Made by a program: the position numbers and the translations under genes
Origin: Methanobacteriota archaeon
Lineage (GTDB): Archaea > Undinarchaeota > Undinarchaeia > Undinarchaeales > Undinarchaeaceae
DNA length: 50,654 nucleotides
Direction: 5' to 3'
Assembly (NCBI GenBank): GCA_002687935.1
Contig: NZBN01000004.1
Coordinates: 1-50,654 of the forward strand
In this document: piece after piece, positions 41,084-50,654 of the stretch
Layout of the letters: each line of letters opens with the position of its first letter
Numbering within the stretch: the stretch's first letter is position 1
Notes under the pieces: model-generated
Seen by the model: only the letters and a program-made list of their open reading frames with translations
Database searches by the model: none
What the model was told of the DNA's origin: nothing

Positions 41084-42093
41084 ATCTTAATGAGCCTCCT
41101 GATGAAACCTATTGCATAGGAAGAATGTTGGACAATAAGAACTGGAATTGCCAAAAGTCCTGAAAGAAATCCTCTCCAGCGGACCGTAAGAAGGGCTGAA
41201 AAGCTGAGGATAGCAAGATAAGCCAGAGCTAAATTTGTAAAAAGATGAAGAGCTAGCGGATTTAGTATAGAATATGTAAGAAGTATGAGAAGAAGGAGAT
41301 AAAAAGCTGAAACAGTAGCACTGTACCAGAATCTTCTGAGACCGCGAAAACCCTGTTTTCTTATAATATCGACAACTGCTGAACCATAGACGCGCATTCT
41401 TTTAGAATATGAAGAAATTGTATCATCACGTTTGTGGTATACTATTGCAGAAGGGATTTGGAGGAATTTCCAGCCCTGTTCTGAAAGTCGTAGGTTAAAC
41501 TCAGCATCCTGACCTTTGATGAAGGACTCATCCTGTTGATTCTCTGTCCAGCACTCACTACGATAAAGCGCATTGCAATTAGGAATGGAAGTGACAAAGC
41601 GCTTCCTTCTCCTTGTAGAAGTCTGAGCACTTATTGAACCCCCTCCCATAAAAGAGCTTTCTGCCCTTGCAATTGCTTTTGGCATAAGTGAACTTTCCTT
41701 TGAGAGATTTATCCCTCCGACACAACCAACACTTGGAGGCTGAGCATCCATTTCGGAAACAAGATTTTCCAGCCAGTCTTTTTTGGCTATACAGTCAGAA
41801 TCAATGAAGGCAAAATAATCCACTTTACCTGCTTTTCGAGTCCCTAGATTTCTGTGAGCCGCAGAACCGCGCTTTTTGTCCTGTATAACTATTACATTTT
41901 TTCGTGATTTGGCAAATTTCTGTGCTGTATTTTTTATTTCTTTTGAGCAGGCAGAATCAAGAATAATGTAAAAATCAAAATTACAGTATGTCTGTGCTGA
42001 AACTGCATTAAGGGCATCCTCAAAGAGCACCGGTTCTTCCCTGTATGCAGGAAGGATTACAGCTACATGGGCTTCTTTTTTCATGTTACGCAT
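41080..42093 (-). CDS. GT2 family glycosyltransferase
   Basis: This 337-residue protein has a GT-A domain: VAVILPAYREEPVLFEDALNAV at the start, FAFIDSDC (DxD-like, ~120), and a C-terminal catalytic block NQQDESFIKGQDAEFNLRL. Two to three transmembrane helices (~260-325) follow. Such enzymes load sugars onto polyprenyl phosphate or extend surface glycans. Its start overlaps the upstream secreted protein by one base, its end overlaps the GT39 gene. Confidence 0.9.
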   Translation of the reverse strand: MRNMKKEAHVAVILPAYREEPVLFEDALNAVSAQTYCNFDFYIILDSACSKEIKNTAQKFAKSRKNVIVIQDKKRGSAAHRNLGTRKAGKVDYFAFIDSDCIAKKDWLENLVSEMDAQPPSVGCVGGINLSKESSLMPKAIARAESSFMGGGSISAQTSTRRRKRFVTSIPNCNALYRSECWTENQQDESFIKGQDAEFNLRLSEQGWKFLQIPSAIVYHKRDDTISSYSKRMRVYGSAVVDIIRKQGFRGLRRFWYSATVSAFYLLLLILLTYSILNPLALHLFTNLALAYLAILSFSALLTVRWRGFLSGLLAIPVLIVQHSSYAIGFIRRLIKI

Positions 42094-43736
42094 TAGTCAT
42101 AGATTGGCTCTATTTTAATATTAACGCTGTCGTCTACTTGGATTAAAAACCCGTTCCTTGGGCTTGTTGAAAAGGACGATGCAGAAGATTCGTCAAGAGT
42201 AATTTTGTAAGAAGATGTTGAAACAGCATACCATTCAGGGAAGGCATTCAGCCTTGGATAGTTTTTTTCAAGTCCCATAATATCAGAATGGCGGGGGGTA
42301 TCAAACCTAACACTTACTGTTCTCGGTTCATCAAGAGCGATATGGAGATAAAGTGTATCTCCTTCAATATGGCCGCCTATTCTGGTTCCAGGATTCCAGT
42401 CTTCAATATAGGCACCTTTTGTATGATAAAGTGCATACATCAGACTCGTCCGGATATAATTCCCATCCTTATAGTCGTGCTCAAGACCTATCCTGTTCAT
42501 ATTACCCATCATTTCGTCCATCCATCTGAAAACACTATCCGGCATTTCAATATAGCCTGCCAAATAAAGTGCGCTCTCTACAGTGTCAGCGTAGGCATCC
42601 GTTCGCCCCCAAACCGAATACTTGTGCAAGTTCTCAAGTGAATTGCTAATAACGTCAAGATACTTTTCTTCCCCTGTTAGAAGATAAAACTGGTAGTAAG
42701 CATTCAGTAGATAACCCCAATTGTCATTCAACTTAGTATTTGATATCCAGATGTGATCTTCATTAATACCAATTTCCAGCAAAGAGTCGAGCATAAGCCT
42801 TATAGATTGACTATGTCTGGCGTATGCTTCCGGGTCCTCTGATTTTTCAAGATAGAGAAGTTCCAGCATTCCGGGAACAACCTCATTTCCGTGGTCTCTG
42901 AGATTGAATTCACGAATACAGTTTCCGGAAAGGAAGTCCCAGTCACAAGGAATTCCGTTTCGTCTGTCCAGGATGTCTGAATAAAAATCACCTATATTTT
43001 GTGCGGCTTCAAAATATTTGCTGTCACCAGTAAACAAGTATGCTCGAGTCAAACTCTGCAACATTTCCCCATTAGCCTCAGTACCACTTGAGGGAATTTT
43101 TCCGAACTCAGTATCATAAGGAGCGCTTTCCAGTATCTCATCAAGAATTTCAAGAGCCCTATCAGACCATATACTGTTTCCCTTTAACTCAATAATCGGA
43201 AGCAGACCGTCTTTTACATATTCTGATGCTCCAAATATTTCCGCGTCAAGTGAGCTTAGTGAACTGTCACTCTGGACACGTGTAGGAATTATATTTCCAC
43301 TTCTTATGTCTATATTCTTTGGTAGACCTTCTCCAGAAATTGCTCTTTCCATTTCCATTGCAAACTCTAGGGAGCCAGAGTATGAGGAATTTAGATAGTA
43401 AGAGCCTGTAACGAGGAAGGGATACAAATCAGCCGCACTATTTTCAGTTGTCCAGTGATATGAGTCTTTTTTTAACCACTCACGGGCTACATCGACCGGA
43501 GTATGGACAGGATGCTGAGGGAAGAGCTTCGTACCCTGATTCTGATAATCCATCCATATATTAAGAGCATTATTAGCCTTTGAAAAAGCCCAAGAGGCCT
43601 TATAGCTGTTTGACTCCGCAAGCTCATATGGCCCTGATGGACTCTTAATTGGAGACTCCGGAAGCGCCGACGGAACAAACACTGACACCGCAAGCAAAGC
43701 AGCAAGAAGAGCCAATATTGGAACATATCTTTTCAT
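42093..43736 (-). CDS. Secreted (alpha/alpha)6-barrel protein, probable carbohydrate enzyme
   Basis: This 547-residue protein has an N-terminal signal/anchor helix and an extracellular region of repeated helix pairs such as YLFTGDSKYFEAAQNIGDFY and YQFYLLTGEEKYLDVI. These are typical of six-hairpin glycosidases, lyases and epimerases. The last ~100 residues look beta-rich. Catalytic residues are not evident to me. Co-translation with GT2 and GT39 genes points to a role in making or trimming surface glycan. I start at ATG 43736; an in-frame TTG four codons earlier is possible. Confidence 0.7.
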   Translation of the reverse strand: MKRYVPILALLAALLAVSVFVPSALPESPIKSPSGPYELAESNSYKASWAFSKANNALNIWMDYQNQGTKLFPQHPVHTPVDVAREWLKKDSYHWTTENSAADLYPFLVTGSYYLNSSYSGSLEFAMEMERAISGEGLPKNIDIRSGNIIPTRVQSDSSLSSLDAEIFGASEYVKDGLLPIIELKGNSIWSDRALEILDEILESAPYDTEFGKIPSSGTEANGEMLQSLTRAYLFTGDSKYFEAAQNIGDFYSDILDRRNGIPCDWDFLSGNCIREFNLRDHGNEVVPGMLELLYLEKSEDPEAYARHSQSIRLMLDSLLEIGINEDHIWISNTKLNDNWGYLLNAYYQFYLLTGEEKYLDVISNSLENLHKYSVWGRTDAYADTVESALYLAGYIEMPDSVFRWMDEMMGNMNRIGLEHDYKDGNYIRTSLMYALYHTKGAYIEDWNPGTRIGGHIEGDTLYLHIALDEPRTVSVRFDTPRHSDIMGLEKNYPRLNAFPEWYAVSTSSYKITLDESSASSFSTSPRNGFLIQVDDSVNIKIEPIYD

Positions 43737-43823
43737 ATTATCAAGCAAGAGAGGATTGTTATGCTTAAATATATGTTGAATAGCACTTGAAAACCTTAAA
43801 TTCTAATAAGTATAAGGTAAAAT

Positions 43824-44609
43824 GTGCCAAAAATAAAATTAAACGGAATTGAAACTTATTATGAAGTGCAAGGAACGGGACAGCCACTAGTCTTGGTTCA
43901 TGGAGCTGTCGGAACCCACGACATATGGAAGCCCCAGATTGAGCACTTTTCAAAGAAATACAAAGTAATTACCTATGACCTAAGAGGTCATGGAAAAACT
44001 GAGAAGGGAGAAGGGGAATACAGTATAGGACTTTTCGCTGATGATCTCAATGAACTCCTTAAAAAACTGAATATAGAGAAGCCAATAATCTGCGGTCTTT
44101 CATTAGGAGGAATGATAGCGCAGGCTTACGCTGTAAAACACCCTGACAATGTCAAATCCCTTGTTCTTTCTGACACCTGGGCTTCTTCTTCTCTAACGAT
44201 GAGAGACAAGATAGTGAAGCATGTTCTGCCGGAAACTGTTATGAAGCTTATGATAAGACACTTGAGACCGGAAACTTATTTGAAAATAATTACATTCTTC
44301 TTCAAAAAGAGAGGTGTAAAACTGAAGAAGGGAATGACTGATAGATGGGAAGGTACTGAAAAGGAGGAGATTGTAAAAACGCTGGGCGCAGTTTATAGGT
44401 TTAGCGTACAAGAACTTGAGAAAATCGTTGCACCAACTCTGATAATAGTTGGAGAACTAGAGAGAAAAAACGTCTTCAAGCATGCAAAATATATGAGCAG
44501 GCAAATAGAGAACTCATGGATTGAAACAGTTCCGGGAGCAATACACATATCTAATCTGGAAAATGTGGAGTATTTTGATGAGCTTCTTGAACTAATTGCA
44601 CCTCTTTAG
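43824..44609 (+). CDS. Alpha/beta hydrolase
   Basis: This 261-residue protein has the canonical fold: LVLVHGAVGTHDIW (oxyanion), DLRGHGKTEK, nucleophile elbow GLSLGG (Ser ~94), and a histidine in GAIHISNLEN near the C-terminus. A helical cap of ~70 residues lies between. Substrate unknown; similar to esterases and 3-oxoadipate enol-lactonase-like enzymes. Translation starts at GTG; an overlapping ATG two bases earlier is out of frame. Confidence 0.88.
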   Translation: MPKIKLNGIETYYEVQGTGQPLVLVHGAVGTHDIWKPQIEHFSKKYKVITYDLRGHGKTEKGEGEYSIGLFADDLNELLKKLNIEKPIICGLSLGGMIAQAYAVKHPDNVKSLVLSDTWASSSLTMRDKIVKHVLPETVMKLMIRHLRPETYLKIITFFFKKRGVKLKKGMTDRWEGTEKEEIVKTLGAVYRFSVQELEKIVAPTLIIVGELERKNVFKHAKYMSRQIENSWIETVPGAIHISNLENVEYFDELLELIAPL

Positions 44610-44651
44610 AACCTAAAAACATTAAAAACGACATCAACATAATATGTGGCT

Positions 44652-47315
44652 ATGGAGCATCGCAAAATAGAGAAAAAATGGCAGAAACACTGGGAAAGTA
44701 AAGGAGTATTCAAAACCAGAGAGGACTCCTCCAAAGAAAAGTATTACGTTCTTGAGATGTTTCCATATCCGAGCGGCAAGATTCATATGGGTCACGTCCG
44801 GAATTATTCCATAGGAGATTCTTTTTCCAGATACAAGAGAATGCAGGGCTGGGATGTTCTTTACCCAATGGGTTACGACGCTTTCGGACTTCCGGCTGAA
44901 AACGCGGCAATTGCAAAGAAAACGCACCCTTCAGAATGGACAAATAAGATGATGGAAGAGATGACGAAGCAATTAAAGTCCCTTGGACTCAGTTATGACT
45001 GGGACCGCGAAGTTCAGACCTGTAAGCCCGACTATTATAGATGGAATCAGTGGATTTTCTTGAAAATGTTGGAAAGGGGACTGGCTTACAAGAAGGCGGC
45101 TCCTATAAACTGGTGTGATTCCTGTGGAACTGTTTTGGCAAATGAACAGGTAGAGGAAGGGAAATGTTGGCGTTGTAAGAGTCCAGTGTCAATGAAGGAC
45201 CTTGAGCAGTGGTTCTTTAAAATTACGGATTATGCTGAAGAATTACTGGATGATATAAACAAATTGGAAGAGTGGCCTGACAAAGTAAAAATAATGCAGA
45301 AGAACTGGATTGGAAAGTCTGAAGGAACTCTTATAAATTTCAGGATGAAGGAGACAGAGGAAGACATTAAAGTGTTCACAACAAGACCAGACACTATTTA
45401 CGGAGCAACTTATATGGTCTACGCTCCAGAACATCCGAAAGTTGCAGAGCTCGTCAAGGGAACAAAGTATGAAAAAGATGTCAAGAAATTTGTGGACAAG
45501 GTACTTCTTGAAGAAAAATTCTCCCGCTCTGCTGAAGACTACACAAAAGAAGGAATGTTTATCGGAAAATATGCGATAAACCCACTTACCGAAGAAGAGA
45601 TTCCAATATACATAGCAAATTTTGTCCTTATGGACTACGGAACCGGAGTCATAATGGCAGTTCCGGCTCACGATCAGCGAGATTTTGAGTTCGCAAAGAA
45701 ATACAAAATACCAATAAAAGTTGTTATACAGCCTGAACGGGAAAAACTGAAGCCTGAAAAAATGACAGAGGCCTATGTCGATGAGGGAATTATTGCTAAC
45801 TCAGGAAAATTCGACGAGATGGGAAGCCTCGAAGCCATAAAAGCAATATCAAAGTATATTGAAAAGGAAAAATTAGGGAAGAAAGAAGTTCAGTACAAAC
45901 TTAAGGACTGGCTTCTTTCTAGGCAGAGATATTGGGGAACACCGATTCCGGTAGTATATTGTGAAAAGTGTGGGATGCTTCCTGTTCCTGAAAAGAACCT
46001 TCCTGTAGAATTACCACTCGATGTTAAATTTACAGGCAAGGGAAATCCACTCGCTTTGAATGAATCTTTTGTTAAAACAAAGTGTCCAGACTGTAAAGGA
46101 CCTGCAGAAAGAGAAACCGACACAATGGACACTTTTGTAGATTCTTCATGGTACTTCTACAGATATCTTGACCCGCAGAATTCAAAGGAGCCATTCTCCA
46201 AGAAATCCGCAGAGTTTTGGGCACCAGTCGACCAGTACATCGGAGGAATAGAACATGCCATAATGCACCTCCTCTACGCAAGATTCTTCTCAAAGGTCTT
46301 GCGCGATATTGGCTTGGGTGGAACTGACGAACCTTTCAAGCGCCTTCTTTGTCAAGGAATGGTCATAAAAGACGGGGCAAAGATGAGCAAGTCACTTGGA
46401 AATGTTGTTGATCCTGGAGAAATAATAGAAAAATACGGAGCAGATACAGCAAGAACTTTTATGCTTTTTACAGCACTTCCTGAAAAGGAGCTTGACTGGA
46501 GTGATTCGGGAGTCGAGGCAGTGTATAGATTCATAGTAAGAGTTAACTCACTTGTTGAGAAGAACCTGAAAAAGATTAAGAAAGGAAAATATGGAGAACT
46601 GAGCAGCAAGGATATGCACATTCTTGCGAAGACGCACAGGACAATAAAAAAGGTCTCAGAACACATGGAAAAGTTCCAGATGAACCTTGCAATAGGGTCG
46701 CTTATGTCTCTTGTGACAGAATTAAACAAATATGCTGAAAATGCAAATTCAGCTGTTTTTGCTGACTGTATAGAAAATATGCTGAAAATGTTCAGTCTTT
46801 TTGCCCCTCACCTGGCAGAGGAGCTGTGGGAAAAGCTAGGAAAGAAGAAAATACTTTCAGCAGAAAGCTGGCCGGAGGCTTCAGAGGAATATCTTGATGA
46901 AAAAATGGAGCTTGGGGAAAAAGTGTTAAGAAATACTGCAAGCGACATCAGAAAAGTTGTTGAACTTGTTGGAAAAGAGCCGGGAGAAATAACACTTTTC
47001 GTAGCGCCGGCGTGGAAATATCTTGCTTATTCGGAATTTAAGGCAGGAAAAGATATTGGAACCATGATGAAGAATTCTGAATTAAAGAAGTATGCCAAGG
47101 AGCTCGTAAAATATGCTCAGAGACTGCAGAAAAGGAAATTTGAACTTCCAGAGGTCATACTGAACAAAGAAGAGGTCAGAAAGTCTCTTGAAGAGGGTAT
47201 TGGACAGCTAAAAGCAGAGTTTGGATGTGACATTCAGCTTATTGACGCAGAAGAAAGTGAAAATGAAAAAGCCAGTACCGGTGATGTTATGAAACCAGCA
47301 ATATTTGTAGAGTGA
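44652..47315 (+). CDS. leuS: Leucyl-tRNA synthetase, bacterial type
   Basis: In this 887-residue class I synthetase the sequence is of the bacterial form. It has [17 protein letters not shown] (HIGH), [16 protein letters not shown] (archaeal enzymes have H-TG-P here), the CP1 editing domain with [11 protein letters not shown] and [13 protein letters not shown], and KMSKS in AKMSKSLGN. The tail [14 protein letters not shown] is also bacterial-like. Two zinc ribbons are visible (CDSC...CWRC; CEKC...CPDC). The ATG gives [11 protein letters not shown]; a GTG two codons earlier is an alternative at better TATA spacing. Likely horizontally acquired. Confidence 0.95.
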   Translation: MEHRKIEKKWQKHWESKGVFKTREDSSKEKYYVLEMFPYPSGKIHMGHVRNYSIGDSFSRYKRMQGWDVLYPMGYDAFGLPAENAAIAKKTHPSEWTNKMMEEMTKQLKSLGLSYDWDREVQTCKPDYYRWNQWIFLKMLERGLAYKKAAPINWCDSCGTVLANEQVEEGKCWRCKSPVSMKDLEQWFFKITDYAEELLDDINKLEEWPDKVKIMQKNWIGKSEGTLINFRMKETEEDIKVFTTRPDTIYGATYMVYAPEHPKVAELVKGTKYEKDVKKFVDKVLLEEKFSRSAEDYTKEGMFIGKYAINPLTEEEIPIYIANFVLMDYGTGVIMAVPAHDQRDFEFAKKYKIPIKVVIQPEREKLKPEKMTEAYVDEGIIANSGKFDEMGSLEAIKAISKYIEKEKLGKKEVQYKLKDWLLSRQRYWGTPIPVVYCEKCGMLPVPEKNLPVELPLDVKFTGKGNPLALNESFVKTKCPDCKGPAERETDTMDTFVDSSWYFYRYLDPQNSKEPFSKKSAEFWAPVDQYIGGIEHAIMHLLYARFFSKVLRDIGLGGTDEPFKRLLCQGMVIKDGAKMSKSLGNVVDPGEIIEKYGADTARTFMLFTALPEKELDWSDSGVEAVYRFIVRVNSLVEKNLKKIKKGKYGELSSKDMHILAKTHRTIKKVSEHMEKFQMNLAIGSLMSLVTELNKYAENANSAVFADCIENMLKMFSLFAPHLAEELWEKLGKKKILSAESWPEASEEYLDEKMELGEKVLRNTASDIRKVVELVGKEPGEITLFVAPAWKYLAYSEFKAGKDIGTMMKNSELKKYAKELVKYAQRLQKRKFELPEVILNKEEVRKSLEEGIGQLKAEFGCDIQLIDAEESENEKASTGDVMKPAIFVE

Positions 47316-48149
47316 TTAAGGTAGTAGTCGCTCGAGCTCTGCAGAGCTCCACAAATGCACTATAATGATAACATTTGGTTCACGTCCGAGCTCCTTTTCA
47401 AGCTCTCTGTATCTTTTGGTGATTTTTGACGCCATAAAACGCTCTCTGAGAACATCCATTTCTCCGAGGATGTAGCCAACCTTGATTGCATCCTTTAACT
47501 CGCGACTCAAGGGCATATGCATAAACAATGGAAGAACAAGCCTCTGAACCCAGCGGTCATATTTCGCTCCGAGTTTTGCCATCTTATTTTCATTTATGTT
47601 ATGTATAAAGGGATTAGTGATTTTTATTGAAGGATTCCTTACCAGCCTCTCGAGGAAGTAGAATGGGTAGTGGAACAAGTCGGCTAATTCCCAGGCAATG
47701 AAGGGCAATCTCTTGGTACTGAAGGCAACTTTTGCCATATTTAGATGCTCTTCTTTTACTTTCTTAGTCAGATATGGGTCAAGCTTGTCCAGAGGAATAT
47801 CTACAGCGTGAAGCTCGGCACCGACTTTCTTTGCAGCTTTCATCACATGGAATTCACGACCTTCAGTCTCAATTGACTCAAGCTCCTCCATCTCCAGCTC
47901 TCCAACAATGAACTTGTCAACAAGATCATGATCTATTTCTTTTTCCTCAATAGAAATTGCGGCAAGAAGTTTCTTTTTTAGTTGAGCGTCAGTGAGTTTT
48001 CCGGAGCTATATGCAGACAGAATTTTTTGGAAAGGAGTTGAGGGAAGCTCGAGGAAAACGGCATCCGGTCTCTTCTTTAGTATTTCCCTCGATTCAAACA
48101 CAGAATGCGCAACATCATGCGCCCCTTCAGCGATAATTTCTATACTCAT
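47316..48149 (-). CDS. TraB/PrgY-like family protein
   Basis: This 277-residue protein has an N-terminal EGAHDVAHSVFESREILKKR and PDAVFLELP resembling the TraB/TIKI pattern (GTxHxS-S, PDxVxxELD). A long helical middle follows, and the C-terminal MDVLRERFMASKI with NVIIIVHLWSSAELERLL is at the place of the family's ERD and GxxH motifs. The usual metal ligands are partly changed. Possibly a membrane-associated metalloprotease-like fold. It overlaps the surface-protein gene by four bases, suggesting the two act together. Confidence 0.6.
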   Translation of the reverse strand: MSIEIIAEGAHDVAHSVFESREILKKRPDAVFLELPSTPFQKILSAYSSGKLTDAQLKKKLLAAISIEEKEIDHDLVDKFIVGELEMEELESIETEGREFHVMKAAKKVGAELHAVDIPLDKLDPYLTKKVKEEHLNMAKVAFSTKRLPFIAWELADLFHYPFYFLERLVRNPSIKITNPFIHNINENKMAKLGAKYDRWVQRLVLPLFMHMPLSRELKDAIKVGYILGEMDVLRERFMASKITKRYRELEKELGREPNVIIIVHLWSSAELERLLP

Positions 48150-50654
48150 TTGTACCTCCTGTTTCCATAGCTCCTGTACTGCTGCCGCACATAGCGTGCA
48201 TAGTCAGGATGCCTCTTATAATATTCTGCCCACTCTTTTTTCAGTCCTGCCTGTTTTTCAGGAGACATAGTAGGAGTTGGAACTTCTGGCTTTCTATCAG
48301 GGGCTGCAGGATGTTTAGAAACCTGCTTTCCAAGTGGCTTTCCTGGCTTTAATCTAGTTCTTGGAGACATATCTGCAGGTTTCTTCAGGAAGCCGGCAAG
48401 ATGTAGTTTTTCGAATACTGCCATTGCTTTCTCGGACTTGTATATAGGAATCCAGCCCTCCCTCAAAGAAAGTCCAAGTGCAGCAATCAAGATAAGAACT
48501 CCAAGTCCGGCAAAGAGAGGTGTCAAATTTCTCTTTGTCTTTTTCTTGCTTGACTCTGACTGCATTTGAATCTGCCTTACAATTTCATCAGCACTACTGA
48601 GTTTTGAGTTAATCTGACCTATCAAAGTCTTGACTTGGTCACTTCTTCCTTGTTGAGCTGACTGAGTCACCTGCTGAAGAATTGAGTTAACTTCAGACAT
48701 CATAGTCTCCGCCTCATTGAGTGAAGCTGTCATCTCACCTGAGAGTTTTCCGAGTCCAGCCTGCGCCTTAAGGGTGTCAATTCCTCTTTGTGTAGAAGAG
48801 TATCTCCCCTGAGCTGATGAAACAAGAGAAACTAGATCTTCCTTGACCTCAATTGTTACTGGGATTGAAATTGTCTCGAGAATAGTTCCTTTGTAGGAGA
48901 ATTTGAAGAATATTTTTCCTCTGTAGAGACCTTCAGTATCTGGGGCTGTTAGTGTCGCGGTGACGGACGGAGTTTCGTTTACTCCGCCTATTGATAAAGT
49001 TGATGATGAAAGGCTAATGGCATTTTTGATTGAAGTTTCCAAACTTATAGTTGCAGTAATATCCTTAGTGTCACCGGAAAGAACTGTTGTTGTGAAAATC
49101 TTTGTGTCAGAAGTTCCAGGAGAAACCGTTCCCAAATCCCATGTAGCTGGTGCCACATCCATTTTTGGAGCAGGGGGAGCAGAAGGAACTGTGTAGCTTA
49201 CAGGGAAGGTAGTAGACACACCTGCACTCTTGAAAGTAACTGACTCTGCCTTGAAACCTGCATCAGCATCAGAAGATACTGAAACAGTAACAGACCCTGT
49301 TATTGAGCCGTTTACTGGAATTGATGTAGCACTGAGACTTACTGAGAATTCATTAGGTGCTGTGAAACTAAGACCTGAAACTGCGGCGTTTCCGCCGTTC
49401 ATTATGCTTATATTCTGAGTCATCGACTCCCCGCGTTCTATTGTTCCGAAGGAAATTGAAGGAGGACTGAATGAGAGAGCACCGAGCTGCTTTTTCAGCT
49501 GGTAGGAGACAGGAATTGTTATATTTCCTCCACTGTGTGAAATCGTGACACTCTCTGTATAATTTCCGTCTGCCATGCTACTCGTTGTTAAAAGAGTTAG
49601 TTTCAAGGACTTTGTGGCACTGGGAGCTACATCGAAAGGACCCTCATCATCAATAGACAGCTCAGTTGCGCTTGTGCTGACAGTTATATTTGTAACATTT
49701 GCAAGACCAGAGTTACTCAGGATTATAGTACTTGATTTATTTTCATCCTGTTGTAAGGATCCAAAATCAACATTTGATGGAGAGGCAGAAAAGGCTGACT
49801 GGAAGTTGAACTGAAGTGTGTATATGACAGACTTCAGAGTTCCTGAAGTCGTACCGTTAATTGTTATTACCTCGTTAAAAGAACCATTTATAGCGTCGGA
49901 AGGTGCCGTAACATTTATTGTAAGAATTGTACTTTGATTCACTCCAAGACTTGACTGGCCCAAACTTACGCTAAGGTTTGTGTTATTGGAGTGTGCAGAA
50001 AGACCTGTGAACTGGGCAATACCACTGTTTGTCAGTGTGACATTTCTTATGACAGAAACGCCAGCCGGAACAGAACCCAGATTGGCTGACGACTCACTTA
50101 GAGTGAGGTCACCAAGTGCCCGTTCGAAAGTGAACTCAAAGAGGGCTCCTCCAGAGAGTGGACCAGAATGCATCGCCTCCTGGAAGAGAAGCTCTCCAAC
50201 ATAATGGCAGGTCTGACCCTGAGAACAGTCTGTCGGCTTTGTTACACTGAGGTCAAATGAGCTTGCAGGATTTAGATTGTTGACTGCTCCGACAAGGTTT
50301 AGGCTACCTGAAGAGATTAGACCGCAGTCGCTAACCTTGTAAAGCTGGTAGAAAAGACCACGGTGTTTAGAGATATCTGCATCATGAACTATGCTTGAAT
50401 TTAAGTCTATCTGCTGGAAAATACTATAATTGTTGTCGTTAAATGAACCGAAATTGTGAGGCTCTCCTTTGCCGAAATTTGAGGGACTAGAAACCTTGAG
50501 CGAGCCTCCTAATAGTACACTCGGTCGGCTTTGTTGATTGGATGAACTATCCTTCCAGATCTCAAAGGAGTAGGTGTCAGAACCACTTAAGTTCATTTCC
50601 AGAGTAGAGCCTGAAGAAGACGGGCAGGCATCACTAATTGTTCTTATAGTGTAA
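48146..50654 (-). CDS. Large Ig-repeat surface protein, 5' end beyond window
   Basis: The frame stays open to the window edge, so the N-terminus is missing; the track's ATG at 50596 is internal. At least 835 residues are visible. Four Hydin/ASPM-like Ig repeats of ~95 residues are marked by NLGSVPAG, VDFGSLQQDE, ISFGTIERGE and WDLGTVSPG. A helical coiled region, one transmembrane helix (FAGLGVLILIAALGLSL) and a basic cytoplasmic tail of ~100 residues rich in prolines and tyrosines follow. It is an anchored extracellular protein, perhaps an adhesin, coupled to the TraB-like gene. Confidence 0.75.
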   Translation of the reverse strand, partial: YTIRTISDACPSSSGSTLEMNLSGSDTYSFEIWKDSSSNQQSRPSVLLGGSLKVSSPSNFGKGEPHNFGSFNDNNYSIFQQIDLNSSIVHDADISKHRGLFYQLYKVSDCGLISSGSLNLVGAVNNLNPASSFDLSVTKPTDCSQGQTCHYVGELLFQEAMHSGPLSGGALFEFTFERALGDLTLSESSANLGSVPAGVSVIRNVTLTNSGIAQFTGLSAHSNNTNLSVSLGQSSLGVNQSTILTINVTAPSDAINGSFNEVITINGTTSGTLKSVIYTLQFNFQSAFSASPSNVDFGSLQQDENKSSTIILSNSGLANVTNITVSTSATELSIDDEGPFDVAPSATKSLKLTLLTTSSMADGNYTESVTISHSGGNITIPVSYQLKKQLGALSFSPPSISFGTIERGESMTQNISIMNGGNAAVSGLSFTAPNEFSVSLSATSIPVNGSITGSVTVSVSSDADAGFKAESVTFKSAGVSTTFPVSYTVPSAPPAPKMDVAPATWDLGTVSPGTSDTKIFTTTVLSGDTKDITATISLETSIKNAISLSSSTLSIGGVNETPSVTATLTAPDTEGLYRGKIFFKFSYKGTILETISIPVTIEVKEDLVSLVSSAQGRYSSTQRGIDTLKAQAGLGKLSGEMTASLNEAETMMSEVNSILQQVTQSAQQGRSDQVKTLIGQINSKLSSADEIVRQIQMQSESSKKKTKRNLTPLFAGLGVLILIAALGLSLREGWIPIYKSEKAMAVFEKLHLAGFLKKPADMSPRTRLKPGKPLGKQVSKHPAAPDRKPEVPTPTMSPEKQAGLKKEWAEYYKRHPDYARYVRQQYRSYGNRRYK

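Overview
The window is a piece of an archaeal genome, most likely from a small-genome DPANN-type lineage. The evidence is an archaeal RNA polymerase/ribosomal operon with RpoA split into A' and A'' and RpoB split into B'' and B'; archaeal EF-1A, EF-2, SRP54 and NusA-like proteins; a GTP-dependent dephospho-CoA kinase domain; a DUF5652-type membrane protein; short tRNA introns at the canonical 37/38 position; an unlinked 5S rRNA; and many TATA boxes 22-27 bp upstream of a start codon or RNA 5' end, which implies mostly leaderless transcripts. The exact phylum cannot be fixed from this sequence alone. Gene density is high and many genes overlap by 1-8 bp.

Layout. Positions 1-533 look foreign or mis-joined: a trpC fragment, an in-frame nuclease fragment and a small zinc-finger ORF. 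Positions 598-13961 are one long minus-strand block read in the order 5S rRNA, tRNA-Asp, tRNA-Lys, rpoH, rpoB'', rpoB', rpoA', rpoA'', nusA-like, rpsL, rpsG, fusA, tuf, rpsJ, tRNA-Ser. This is the classical archaeal transcription/translation operon, except that no L30e gene lies between rpoA'' and nusA. Positions 14059-15157 hold small membrane or zinc-binding proteins and a CRM-domain RNA-binding protein.

Positions 15265-19907 form a compact plus-strand type IV secretion-like module: a VirB2-like pilin, a polytopic VirB6/CedA-like membrane protein, a PrgI/VirB3-TraC-N fusion, a VirB4 ATPase, then a TrmB-type regulator and an unknown gene. It is followed by a membrane-anchored papain-like protease. 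There is no relaxase or VirD4, so DNA uptake/exchange or contact-dependent secretion is more likely than plasmid conjugation.

Positions 22345-28125 hold two tRNA pairs (Tyr/Val and Glu/Ile), a purE-pfkB-purD operon, a lipoprotein, an acetyltransferase and small unknown genes. Positions 28126-38826 hold an amino-acid permease, a membrane FKBP, SRP54, a phosphohexomutase, a MobA-like/SWIM fusion, a dephospho-CoA kinase/DHH fusion, small membrane proteins, an apparently inactivated endonuclease V homologue and CutA. Positions 39236-43736 hold a three-gene glycan operon (secreted alpha-barrel protein, GT2, GT39). The right end holds an alpha/beta hydrolase, a bacterial-type LeuRS, a TraB-like protein and a large Ig-repeat surface protein that runs off the window.

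The least explained signal is around the tRNA genes. tRNA-Ser and tRNA-Val are each preceded by partial copies of their own 5' ends, followed by a GGTCAG-stem-AACC hairpin whose stem changes sequence but keeps pairing (three instances). tRNA 3' trailers share a GCTTGG motif, and two of them continue into similar hairpins. Other points of interest are a tRNA-Ile with anticodon UAU, the active-site-depleted endonuclease V, and two uncommon domain fusions.
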